From the NCBI GenBank assembly GCA_028564705.1, contig JAPXFQ010002422.1, forward strand, positions 496,001-560,000: DNA of 64,000 nucleotides, read 5' to 3'. This stretch comes from Apricaphanius iberus (taxonomy: Eukaryota > Chordata > Actinopteri > Cyprinodontiformes > Aphaniidae). The notes below the pieces were generated by a model. It saw only the letters and a list, made by a program, of their open reading frames with translations. It made no database searches and was not told where the DNA came from. A program made the position numbers and the translations under genes. This document shows positions 49,061 through 58,990 of the stretch, piece by piece (the first letter of the stretch is position 1; the number at the start of each line of letters is the position of its first letter).

Positions 49061-49205
49061 GCCTTCAGTCAAGCTTTTCATGGCACACAACCACAGCTAT
49101 CATAACCATGTATGCTTTCTTCAAAGCCTTTGATTGTAACAGCAAGTTTGCCTCACAGAACACAGCAGCTCCTGGCTTAACGCTGCCTGAAGTCTTTATA
49201 CTGGT

Positions 49206-49560
49206 AATTCAATTCAGTTTATTTATATAGCGCCAATTTACAACAGATGTCTTCTCAAGGCACTTTACAGGAAAAGTAATGTCAATACAATCATACAAAA
49301 GTTTTTACTTTAAAAAAATCCCAGCAGATTGCATTGAGTCATTGACTTGAGTTTGTGCTCTGTTGATGCAAACTCCAACCACAGCAATCCCTCATACTGA
49401 GCAAGCGTGTAGCGACAGTTGGAAAGGGAAAACTCCTCTTCAACAGGAGGAAAGCTCCAGCCTAACCTGGGTCAGTAAAAGGGGCCAACTGCCGCGACCA
49501 TCTGGCAGATGGCCTTAGCTGGCAAAGGTGACGGAAGACGGGCATCTCTTTTGAACGGTG
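49206..49560 (-). mobile_element. LINE 3' UTR fragment
   Basis: AATTCAGTTTATTTATATAG CGCC...CTCAAGGCACTTTACA is the complement of a fish LINE 3' end (TGTAAAGTGCCTTGAG...TATAAATAAA), followed by AACTCCTCTTCAACAGGAGG and ACCATCTGGCAG modules seen in many copies of the same family. No coding part. Confidence 0.6.
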
Positions 49561-49690
49561 GGGTAATATTACTGATTTAAAGAAGGGAGTCTGATGGCTA
49601 TGAGAATAGGGAAAGGGAAGCCTTTAGACATGTAAACACTTCTAATAAAACATTCACTTAAAGAAGGATGAACTGTCTTTATATGTGGTT

Positions 49691-51602
49691 TATGGAACGC
49701 CAAAGTGTTCAAAATTAAATAAATACAACATTATGAAATAAATATCAGCATGAATAAATATTGAATAAAAATATAATGTGACAATGAAATTATTTCAAAT
49801 GCACGGCCATTTTTGGAAATATTTTTCTTAATTTTTTTTTTTTTTACATTATACATTTGTATAATATATATATATTTAATTAAATATTTATTTCACTGCA
49901 ATTTACTTCATAATAATATAAATTATTTCAAGACATTTTTATTTAATCCCATCAGTTTTTACCGTTTTGACCGTTTCAGAGACCCATCTTGATTCGTCTG
50001 GATGATATAATCTGAATTGATCCCAGGTTCAGCTCTCAGCTGTCTGACAGTAGCACTGGAGTACTGCTGTTATCTTTTCTGTTTTGTCCAGCACAAGTAG
50101 GAGACGGGAGAGGAAGCCCTGGTTGGTTGTTAGCTACAGTCAGTTAAAGGGAGATTATTTAAACGTGTTCTGTGTTATTTCTGAAATGTTTTATTGATTG
50201 TATCAAACAGCCAACCTGAGTCTCTTTCCACAGTCTAATCCATGGACTGTAAAAAAGAATAGACAGCGCCTCCTCACTCCTCCCCGTTTACCAGAATGAC
50301 ACACTTTCATGGGGGAATTCATGGCGGATTCACAGACTCCTCCTCCCAAGCTCTGACGAAGCATGTTCCTAAAAAGGGCATAAGGGCAGGTTCTTCACTG
50401 TAGACTCTGCTCTCGCGGGTGTGTATGGGCGTGTAGTTCGGTCGTAATCGCGCCCATTCCGCATCTTTAGCTCTGATGCTAAACTTGGCTAGCTAAGCTA
50501 AAGGATAATAGCCCCATGCCTGGCTGCTGCCGTATCTGTGCTCCTCCGACGGTTTTCCTATTTCTCAAACCTCAAAGGTAAGAACTAGTAACTTGAAATA
50601 ATTATTAAAATGTAGTGTTACTATAATTAAAGTCCAACGAAACAGCCACTCAATCAAAGTCCGGCCCCCTCATTAATTATGCAAGATTTCAAAAAATTAT
50701 CTTAGGAAAACCAGCCTGGTGTCTATTTTTTTGACGAGCCCAGCGTTATCTCAGGAAGAATATGTAGCCATAGAAAGTTTTTTTAAAATGGGCACCAGGC
50801 ATTAAACTTGTTTTTAACGTGTCTTAAGTCCAATGCTTTTCAATAGGGGCCTAGTGGCCAAACGGAGGTACTACAGCAATGGAGGAGCAATGGCGGCTTC
50901 CATGGTATGTGGTCACAAAGCAGAGCAGCCAGCGGCCATTGGTCTAATCACGGGGATGGCGCCCTGAGCAACTTTACACCTAGAACACTGGAGCAGCACC
51001 GGCTGTTTGGATTAAACATCCCCATTACAAAAGTGATCAAATATTCAGCCAGTATTATAAGAATTATAAAGCCATACATAAAATCCTAAAGGCATTAAAT
51101 TCAATAACAGTATTAAATGACTTTAGCCGGTCCTCGCCATTTTCCTCCTGCAGGAACATCATGTTAAAGCACCGACCAATCAGCATCCAGGTCCCAACAG
51201 CTAATTCTGATCGGCTGGCTAAGACATTATGTTAAATGGCATTTTGAAATAAATACACCATTAGGAAAAAACCCTATTATGAAATAAAGCTAACTTTGTT
51301 AAAAAAGATATTTGAGAGATTTTTGAATAAAAACTGATTATATTAAATAAAAAAACTCAAAATAAATTATAGTATGAAAAAAATGGCAGTGGAATAAATA
51401 TTTAATTAAGTATATATAAAATAATACTAATATATATTCTAAAATTAAAATATATTATATAAATATTGGGCATTGCATTTCAACAGAATTCCTTTTCTGA
51501 CTATTTCATTGTCACATTAAATATTTACTTAATATTAATTCATGCTGATATTTATTTCATAATGTTTTATTTATTTAATTTTGAACACTTAGGCGTTCCA
51601 TA
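49691..51602. mobile_element. Long-TIR element, 1912 bp, with 6-bp direct repeats
   Basis: Outer ends TATGGAACGCC / GGCGTTCCATA are perfect; AAGTGTTCAAAATTAAATAA and GAAATAAATATCAGCATGAA continue on both sides, and TTAATTAAATATTTATT CACTGC-like sequence shows the inverted repeat reaches about 260 bp (49691-49951 and 51340-51602). GTGGTT flanks both ends (49685-49690, 51603-51608). The interior (about 49960-51330) holds GC-richer sequence with no intact ORF. Superfamily not recognised. Confidence 0.75.
50228..50900 (+). repeat. Unclassified GC-richer repeat inside the long-TIR element
   Basis: AATCCATGGACTGTAAAAAA followed by CTCCTCC-rich sequence and ending near GGGGCCTAGTGGCCAAACGG recalls a common fish repeat. 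At 50516-50578 a frame MPGCCRICAPPTVFLFLKPQ runs into GGTAAGAA, a good donor; the C-C spacing weakly recalls the start of a THAP zinc finger. Low certainty. Confidence 0.3.
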
Positions 51603-51904
51603 GTGGTTAACTATTTTGCAGTTTTTGTCACATTATGTATAGCTGCTTGTGAAAATAGGAGAAGGCTATGTTGCATTTCTTCTTGTTGATGCTCAGACAG
51701 GAGATTAAAGAACTTCCCACATAAGATTTACTCCAGTGGTCACTCTAAAAGAATGATGACGTGTTAGATGGCTTCAAAGCATGCTCCTGTTAAAACCGTT
51801 TCAATCCCATTTGAAAGCAGTATTCGTGGGCATCACTGTCATGTTCATTTCAAGGTTTCAGTTGACTTATTTTTGTCAAATAAGAAAAAGGTACACAAGC
51901 AGCA

Positions 51905-52640
51905 GGAATGACTGCAGTCTGGAGAGGATTTTCAGAAAAAAGGCCATTCAAAAATGCTGAAGACCTTCAAAAGGAGTGGACTGAGGCTGGATTTAGTGCT
52001 TCAAGAGCCACCACACACAGACAAATCCTGGAAATGGGCTTCAAATGTCGGATTCCTCTTGTCAAGCCACTGCTGGTCTGTTGCTTAGTGGTTCAAAGCT
52101 GTCTTCTCTGATGAGAGCAAATTTTTGATCTCATTTGGAAAGAGTCTGGAGAAAGAATGAAGAGGAACACAATCCAAGATGCATGAAGTCGATTGTGAAA
52201 TTTCCACAGTCTGTGTTGATTTGGGGAGCCATGTCATCTGCCTGTTTTGGTCCATTGTGCTTCAAGCACAATGAGTCCAGAATCAGTGCAACCATCAACC
52301 AGGACATTTTGGAGTGCGTCATGCTTCCATCCACAGACAAGCTTTATGGAAATGCTCACTTTATTTTCCAGCAGGACTTGGTACCTGCCAAAACTATCAA
52401 AAGTAAACCTGATTCAACGACCATATGATTATTGTGCTTGATTGGCCAGCACACTCACCTGACCTGAATCCTATAGAGAATCTATTGGGCATCATATGGG
52501 GAACTGCAGAAGAGCTGAAGGCCACTATTGAAGCATCCTGCTCTTCCATAACACCTCAGCAGGACTAAAGGCTGAAAGCATCCATGTGTTCAGGAAGCAG
52601 CTCAGGGCTGAGCTTCTTTGAGCACTTTCAAGCCTGTTTT
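51905..52640 (+). pseudogene. Tc1-like transposase pseudogene
   Basis: Order of blocks: EWTEAGFSASRATTHRQI, EMGFKCRIPLVKPLL (51977-52078); FSDESKF-like start of the catalytic core near 52098-52125; VWRKNEEEHNPRCMKSIVKF, PQSVLIWGAMSSACFGPLCF (52144-52262); ISATINQDILECVMLPSTDK, LYGNAHFIFQQDLVPAKT (52282-52395); [18 protein letters not shown] (about 52437-52490). A ~70-bp gap after PLL and several frameshifts disable it. The first and third catalytic acids are readable. Confidence 0.85.
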
Positions 52641-52649
52641 AAAAGACAC

Positions 52650-53160
52650 ACAGTGGTGGCATATCAAAGTAATACCGTCGACATGGTGTGTCCTCTGAAT
52701 GCGCCATGGCGACATGGCAAGGCAGGAATATTATGGCATTCTTGCTGCCGAGCATTATAGTAATATTACCACACTGCTGGACTTTTGAATGAAGAAGTTG
52801 CCTTCTTGCATCAGAGGGTGCTGTAATCATGGGGAGTTAATTTCGCATTTGTAAACTCTATCAATTGAAATGGCAAACTGGAGCGATAGAGAGATCTGGG
52901 ATCTTCTGGTTACCGAAGACTTTTCTGTCTCACAGCTTATACAGCCCTTCACGTTGACAGCATGGACACCACCCTAACACCACCTTTATCCCGACTTTGC
53001 AAAATCTTTTGTGAAAAACATGATTGTGCTACATTGCCGCACTTGCTGACCACTTATGAATGACCAAAGGGTTCCCTGATGCCCCATTATTTTTGAAACA
53101 GGCTTCAGCCTAAAAACCGTTCACTATTTTGATGACTTCTGCCTAGAAACATGTTACAGA
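52650..53160 (+). other. Intergenic stretch with a short SANT-like frame
   Basis: At 52870 a frame starts MANWSDREIWDLLVTEDFS, which resembles the first helix of Myb/SANT-like proteins of PIF/Harbinger elements. It soon degenerates, so it is at most a relic. The rest is featureless. Confidence 0.25.
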
Positions 53161-53167
53161 CATACTC

Positions 53168-53490
53168 GGGGTGGTCGTGGCTCAGGAGGTAGGAGCTTAA
53201 CTTGTATCATCTTCAAACCTCAGCTCTGACTGTCTTGGTCATTCTGTCCTTGGGCAAGACACTTCCCCCACCTTGCCTAGTGATGGTCGTCAGAGGACCT
53301 GGTGGCGCCAGTGTTTGTCACCATGACTTTTGTCAGTGGGCCCCAGGGTAGCTGTGGCTACAACATAGCCTACCATTACACCATCAGTGTGTGAATGTGT
53401 GTCTTAATGGGCGAATGACTGACTGTAGTGTAAAGAAGTTTGAGGTCCCCTGGACTAGATAAAATTATATACAAGTACAGGCCATTTACC
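53168..53490 (+). mobile_element. tRNA-derived SINE, decayed head
   Basis: The head GGGTGGTCGTGGCTCAGGAG has an A-box-like part. The B-box region (about 53215) is eroded. CCTTGGGCAAGACACTTCCC and GTGTGTGAATGTGTGTCTTA, then TGTAAAGAAGTTTGAGG, lead to GGCCATTTACC. The same tail module is at 8302-8410. Confidence 0.75.
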
Positions 53491-53866
53491 ATTACTCAGA
53501 GGCCTGTACAGTCAGACACTACATTACCTCTCACTAGGTCCAATTTAATCAGATGTTACCTACGTAGTTTTCTTTTAAAGTTCTCCTTCACTGGTATTTT
53601 TATAAACTTTTCAGTGTTCTCTGGTACGAGAGAATTTCAGTTTCTTTTTCCGGCTCACGGCGAGGACGGATGCTTTTTCTCCCTCCACCTCCTGTGTCTT
53701 AACTCACAGCTCTCTGTCTCCTCTGCCTCTCTCTGGAGCATCTCTTTGCATTTTTCTCCAAAACAAACCGAAAAGATGAAAGATGGAAATGGTCAGCTAG
53801 TCTCTGAATGCAATTGATAAAATCTACTCAACTTTATGAAGCACTGGAAAAGGGTATCCGGTTTGT
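53491..53866 (+). other. Region upstream of the small membrane-helix ORF
   Basis: Contains pyrimidine-rich CTCTCTGTCTCCTCTGCC (53709-53726). The 125-codon frame 53440-53817 starts inside the SINE and is compositionally random, so it is not called. Possible 5' leader of the ORF at 53867. Confidence 0.3.
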
Positions 53867-54178
53867 ATGGAAGATTTCTTGCTACTTAGATTTATGTGGA
53901 TTGAGTTTCTGCTGATTGGAATGGGCATTTACTGGATCTGCTGCAAAATGGAGCAACAAATACAGAAAATGGAGACAGTTCTGGAAGCGATTGGAAGGCT
54001 GAAGGAACAGTCTGAAGCGCGGATTCGTGCTGATGGAACTCAGAACCTGACACTTGGTGAGCTTGGGCACAGGCAAGACGCTGCAAGAGGTGATCAAGCT
54101 GGCGCTTTGAGACTCATTCACGAATTGTCACTGGACTTGGAGAAGCTATCAGTGCGGATTGGTGCATCTGGAAATTAA
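53867..54178 (+). CDS. Unrecognised 103-residue protein: one hydrophobic segment plus coiled-coil-like helix
   Basis: I do not recognise this protein. Residues ~4-26 (LLLRFMWIEFLLIGMGIYWI) form one strong hydrophobic segment, fit for a signal anchor. Residues ~27-53 (KMEQQIQKMETVLEAIGRL...) show hydrophobic residues at 3-4 spacing, rich in Gln/Glu, then a polar linker and a second amphipathic helix (LRLIHELSLDLEKLSVRI). The ATG has a weak -3 base but G at +4. No intron consensus or polyA signal was tied to it, and it sits among transposons, so it may be the product of a repeat family rather than a host gene. The antisense frame 54121-53882 is a shadow. Confidence 0.4.
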   Translation: MEDFLLLRFMWIEFLLIGMGIYWICCKMEQQIQKMETVLEAIGRLKEQSEARIRADGTQNLTLGELGHRQDAARGDQAGALRLIHELSLDLEKLSVRIGASGN

Positions 54179-56859
54179 TGGATCTGGAACTTTAATTTGG
54201 TCGAAGTAGTATAGAAAAGGGACTGCTGATGGACAAAAAGGACAGAGGAAAATTTTGCTTCCTGATAACCAGAACAATTAGTATTTTGGCTCCCACGAAG
54301 ACCTTCAACTGGTCCACAATCAAATGCCCGTGAGAGTAATGTAAATGGAATCTCCTCCCCATCCACCTGCAACTACTGACGCACACTCTCACATGTGAAA
54401 CATATGCACACACCAGTCCCACAGTCCTGCTGCACCCGTGTATTGTCAATTTCTGATTATGTGCTTAAATGTGTATGGTTTTTTTTTCTATTACCTGTCT
54501 TTTGACTGTGGACTAAGTAATCAAAATACAGCTGAGCGCATGACATGCAAGTTGTCCTCTGATTGGCTAACTGCAACACTATTCTTACACTGTCTCTGTT
54601 TACTAAAATCAGTAACATCAGACACAAATGGTGCCAGTAATTATGCTTAGACAGAGCTTACCACCAAGTTTAGGCCGCATTACCAAACAAGACCGGACTC
54701 CGACGTGCTGCTGGCCGCAGCAGGACTCCACCACTGGAGCTACCACAGCTAGAGTCCTCAGAATGCCGCACACTGCCAGTCAGACATGTATTCGGCACCA
54801 CGGTCTCCCTCCTTGATATGAGTTACTGCTTGATCATTTATTGTTCGTTTAGCAATATGCTTAAATCCAGTGAGTCGTCTTGTCTGATTTGAGCTAATAG
54901 TTTGCTTGGAACGAGCGCCGCTGCACCCCCCCCAACACACACACACAACGCTGATGAGCGGGGAGAGCTCAAGGCAGGTCCGTAGAACAGAAGATTTAAC
55001 CAGCGGCGGATTCAGCTGCTGATATTATAATTAGTGGTTTGAAGTGTAGATTACGTTTGAGGATAGTTAAAACAACAACATCTCTAGGTGGATGTGGTCA
55101 CAGATATTAGCTGTTAGCCGAGATAGTACATTTCATTGCCATGGTGGTTTTTATAACACACTACTTGATAAGTAAAACACTAAGTGAAAAGTAAAACAAT
55201 GGATTCCTTACATCTGAGAATTTGGCTCAGATGCTTGAAACTTGGATGTAATTAAGCTGTAATTAAGTGCTTCATCAGATTATTGATCCAATGAAAACAT
55301 GTCACAACATGTTTTGGGAAAGATGAAGCAGGAGAATGCTGGGTTTCTGGAATGGCTTCCCGAAAAATCCCAAAAGGTCGATTATTTTGTGCAAATGCAC
55401 AAAGGTACATAAAAATGTATGGACTAAAGTCTGTATGTATCTGATCCCGTAGGTATGACTTTAACTGCATGGACTGGAGAAAATTTAACTTGTGATTCCT
55501 GTTTTGAAAAAATCAATAAAGCTGGATTTCTTGAAAGCATTCCCCTGAAAAGGAATGTTTTAAGTGTGTTATTATTGTCTATCTGTCTAAATGAAGGAAG
55601 TCTTTGTATGTTCTGTCATGGATGTTTTACTTTTCAGCCGATTTACAAGAGAAACATTGATTATCTGATTCAGAACTCTATGTTTTCCCTGTTGCTGTCA
55701 TGTTCATCTTCTCACAGATACAGTTAGCCATCAACAGAGAGGCAGGGTGTGTCAGGTTTTAAATTTTTCTTCTTCCTTTATGTAATTCTTCACCACTCTA
55801 GCTGGTCATACAATATATTTTATTTCCCCCCTTTCTTTCAGAACTCCTGATTTCTCTAATTAGTGTTTCTCCATTAAAAGTGCTCACAGGCCCCAGTGGC
55901 TTTGACTTTTGTACTCCTGCTAATTATCTTATTACTGCTCAGCTGTACTGCTGGATGTCCAGGAACCTAAGTTAATTCTAGCATTACATTCAATGCAATT
56001 TATCTTCTGAAGGAAAAGCTAAACTCAATGAATGAATGTAAATTAACATTTTTCAATGTGGTGGAGCCCTTGGGTTGTGTTGTGGTACATGTTTGTGCAT
56101 GATGATGGAAAAAACTGGAAATGTAAAGAAAGCAGCCATTAATATTTAGCAATTTGAACACAAAAAGCTTATTTGTCCACCTTTAAATTGCCATTTTAAA
56201 CACGTTTCTAGGCTTCTGAGACTGCTTTGGGTTTTGGCAAGGATTGGTATCATGCTTTCCACTCCTTGCTGAATTGTTCTTGTTTTTCTGCTTGTTCAAA
56301 TTGCACTAAAGTGCTCCATCGATATCACGCTTTCAAGCTGAAGGCGGAAAGTTGTGTTACCGTAGCAGCCAATTCAGTTCAGCAGCCGTTTTTTCCTGGG
56401 TAACATGACATAAGTCTTTTGGTGTGGTCATTATTAAGGTTTTGTACCTGGCCTTACACGGTCGCCAAGAAGTCAATAAAAGTCACTGAAGCAGTCGTGA
56501 AGCGACAGCATGAATGTAATCAATGCCCAGTGCTCCCAGCTCACAGTGAAGAAGACCCAGAGAGTGTAGGGGTAAATGCTCTCTGAGCGGGCAAGGACTC
56601 CATGTTCACAGTAAATCACATCCTAAATTAGCTGACTAGCTGCTTACAAGCATTAAAGTCTAACACTTTGCTAAGAGTGACATGTTGCCTGGTCACAGTG
56701 TTGATTTAATGACAGTGCAGACAAGCTAATCCAGCCTACAGTCCCCTTCTTTACTAAGTTTTCCATGTGAAATGACACGATTATGAGTCTGCTGTCAGTT
56801 TGAGTAGATTGTAAAACGACTGGATGACAGGATTTTTTTTTTTTGTCAGAAGTATCACA
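54179..56859. other. Intergenic stretch without recognised genes
   Basis: 54179-54960 may be the 3' part of the same unit as the 53867 ORF (unclassified). A C run with CA repeats is at 54926-54946. The 90-codon + frame 55455-55727 lacks motifs. About 55790-55980 (CTAATTAGTGTTTCTCC, GCTAATTATCTTATTAC) has the look of a small conserved non-coding element. Confidence 0.35.
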
Positions 56860-56861
56860 TC

Positions 56862-56964
56862 CAATGCCCTGCAAATGTATTCATACTCCTTGAACCTGTA
56901 GACATTTTATCACATTAGAACTACAACAATTATGCATTGCATTGGGATTTTATGTGATATGACA
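56862..56964. mobile_element. Tc1-type terminal fragment
   Basis: GCCCTGCAAATGTATTCATA CTCC...GACATTTTATCACATT...GGGATTTTATGTGATA resembles the outer end of a fish Tc1 family (GCAAAAGTATTCATACCCC type). It stops abruptly where the hAT-like sequence at 56965 begins. Confidence 0.55.
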
Positions 56965-57660
56965 CCATGGGCGCCGTAAAGGGGTGGAAGGTTAGGACGA
57001 TTCTAAGGGCCCAGGCTGATGAAGGGTCCAGAGGAGCAGACCCCCTATTTCTTGTCTAATTTACATTTTCTTATTTATACGTTAAATGTGCTAAGGCCCC
57101 TCGTGTACTCAATGTGTATTTTGTCTGTTTTGACCATAGATTTAATATTTTACAAACAAATAATGTATTGACTGTTTCAGTCACACCCTTCCCCCTCACA
57201 ATGGTTCATTCCAACTGCGATGTAGAAGCTACACTCGCTACTGTAGCGTCACTTGTTTTTTGCACTTGCTATGAGGCAGCGCAGACAGTTACACACGTAT
57301 GCATGTCACATCAAGAGTCAGGCCATCAAAAACGGAAAGAAAAGTAGGAAAGAGAGGACAGAACTCTGAAGTCGACAGTATTTCAAAAAGAAAGGTAGCT
57401 TGCTCCATTCCTGTATTTCCAAACTTTCAGACTTAACTTATTTTGTTGCTTCAAGACATGCTTTTATCTAGCTATCTTAGTAAAATAATGGCTGAATTAT
57501 GATTTACATCCAACAATAATAACATCTCTGCTGTCTCCGGGTTATCAGGTCTCATAGACACAGATTCACCTGCCGCTGCACACCCACGTCCTCCTTCCCC
57601 CACTGCCCCTGTCTCTGTCTCAGCCAAACAAGGTGAGCCTGAGCGCGAAAATTATGAAAA
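56965..57660 (+). mobile_element. hAT-like element, 5' part with N-terminal transposase exons
   Basis: Starts CATGGGCGCCGTAAAGGGG and GAAGGGTCCAGAGGAGC, a terminus type common in fish hAT elements. At 57303-57345 the frame SGHQKRKEK is followed by ERGQNSEVDS-like sequence in another frame, recalling the basic N-terminus of ZMYM1-like hAT proteins. 57549-57630 reads SGLIDTDSPAAAHPRPPSPT and ends at a donor-like GGTGAGC. The catalytic part is absent. Confidence 0.45.
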
Positions 57661-58066
57661 TTGAGCCTCTAAGCACATCTTACCCACACACGTTCTCCAC
57701 ATTATGATAATTTCACAAACAATAAGTAATAGACATGTCTCAGAAATTACATAATCAGTTTGCCGTGTGTTATGTGAAGTGACAGTGCTGCTGCTACGAT
57801 CGATAGTGTCCATAGCTCACTGCCGCTTCTATTCCCTTAGACTGGTCTGCTAGAGTGGATGTGTATTTATTTTTTGGATGATGGCTTAAAAGACCTCTAT
57901 GAGGTGCTATAAGTTTGGGGTAATGTTTGACAACCTAACCCAGTGTTAAACTTCACATCCTTCTTGATCACCTCTTTACTTGTTGTGATGCTGCTTGTTC
58001 TCTAAGGCCTCTACAGGACCCAGGTAAACTCTGTTTATGAAATCATTGACTTGTGAATATAATGTT
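57661..58066. other. Intergenic stretch, nothing recognised
   Basis: May contain more hAT-derived sequence but shows no transposase motif or terminus. Confidence 0.35.
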
Positions 58067-58395
58067 CATCCATCCATTAGCTATATAACTTGTCCTTGCG
58101 GGCTGGTTCCTTATTGAGCGAGAGACGGGTTGCACCCTGGACAGGTATCAAATCCATTGCAGGGCAACATAGAGATAGATGGGGACAAACAACACGCACG
58201 CACGTCTGCCTAAGGATAATTTAGGGAGACCCACTGAACGAATTTTTGGACTGTTTGAAGAAGCCGAAGTACGCGGAGGAACCCACACACGCATAGGGAG
58301 AAAATGCAAGCTCGATGCAGAAAGACCCTAGACCAGGATTCAAATCCCGGACCTTCTTGCAGCAAGTGCTACCAACTGTGCCACTCTGCAGCCCG
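58067..58395 (-). mobile_element. Full-length but decayed tRNA-derived SINE
   Basis: Complement of the 30663-31024 family: tail CATCCATCCATT at the left, body GTTGCACCCTGGACAGG and GGATAATTTAGG, B-box complement GGATTCAAATCC (58336-58347) and head ending GCAGCCCGT at 58395. Many substitutions show it is older than the 30663 copy. Confidence 0.75.
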
Positions 58396-58496
58396 TGAAG
58401 ATAATTTGGAAAACATTTTGTTTAGAGGTATCCCTATCAGAGCTAGGGAAGCTGAATATTCTATTTATTCAGGACATATTTTAAAAGCCCTCAGTC

Positions 58497-58990
58497 GTAC
58501 GGGAGCATGGTGTTGCAGCTGGTAGCGCAGCTCACCTCACAGCTAGAAATTCCTGGGTTCGATTCCTGCCGGGGAGGCTGTGGGTACTGAGGGTGTGTTT
58601 GTGCCTCCATATCATCAGCATTCACACCCTGGGTGGGGTTGGCGAAAGGGCCTTTCTGTGTGGAGTTTGCATGTTCTTCCCATGCTTCCTTGAGTAGGTA
58701 ATATGAGCTACTCCCACAAAAACATGCACCAATTCTGGGCTGAATACGTCCTCGTCCTGGCTGACTGGGGCTCCTGAAGGGGTGGGGAGGATCTGGCTGG
58801 AATAATGTGATCCTTCCATGCGCTATGTCCAGCTGGGGAAACCCTGCTCCCTTCAGGTAAAAAGAAGGGCCTGCCCTTTCCTCAGGCAAGAAGGAGGCTT
58901 GAGCTTCAGTGCAGGGCCCTCCCACAGTTAGCAGAGAGAGAGAAATGCCCAGAACTGGAACTAGGTAGGAGCACTGGGTGATAAATAAAA
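58497..58990 (+). mobile_element. tRNA-derived SINE, second subtype
   Basis: A box TGGTAGCGCAGC (about 58520-58531) and B box GGTTCGATTCC (58556-58566) are spaced as in tRNA genes; then GTGTGGAGTTTGCATGTTC shared with the other SINE, a distinct GC-richer body, and an A-rich end (58981-58998). The 173-codon minus frame across it (59012-58491) is a by-product. The head faces away from the neighbouring SINE head at 58395. Confidence 0.7.

Noticed and set aside
49134..49144. TGTAACAGCAA, the first 11 bases of miR-194
   Set aside because: Match stops after 11 bases and no hairpin partner is evident nearby; chance given 64 kb.
53440..53817. 125-codon plus frame
   Set aside because: Starts inside a SINE tail and shows no protein-like pattern.
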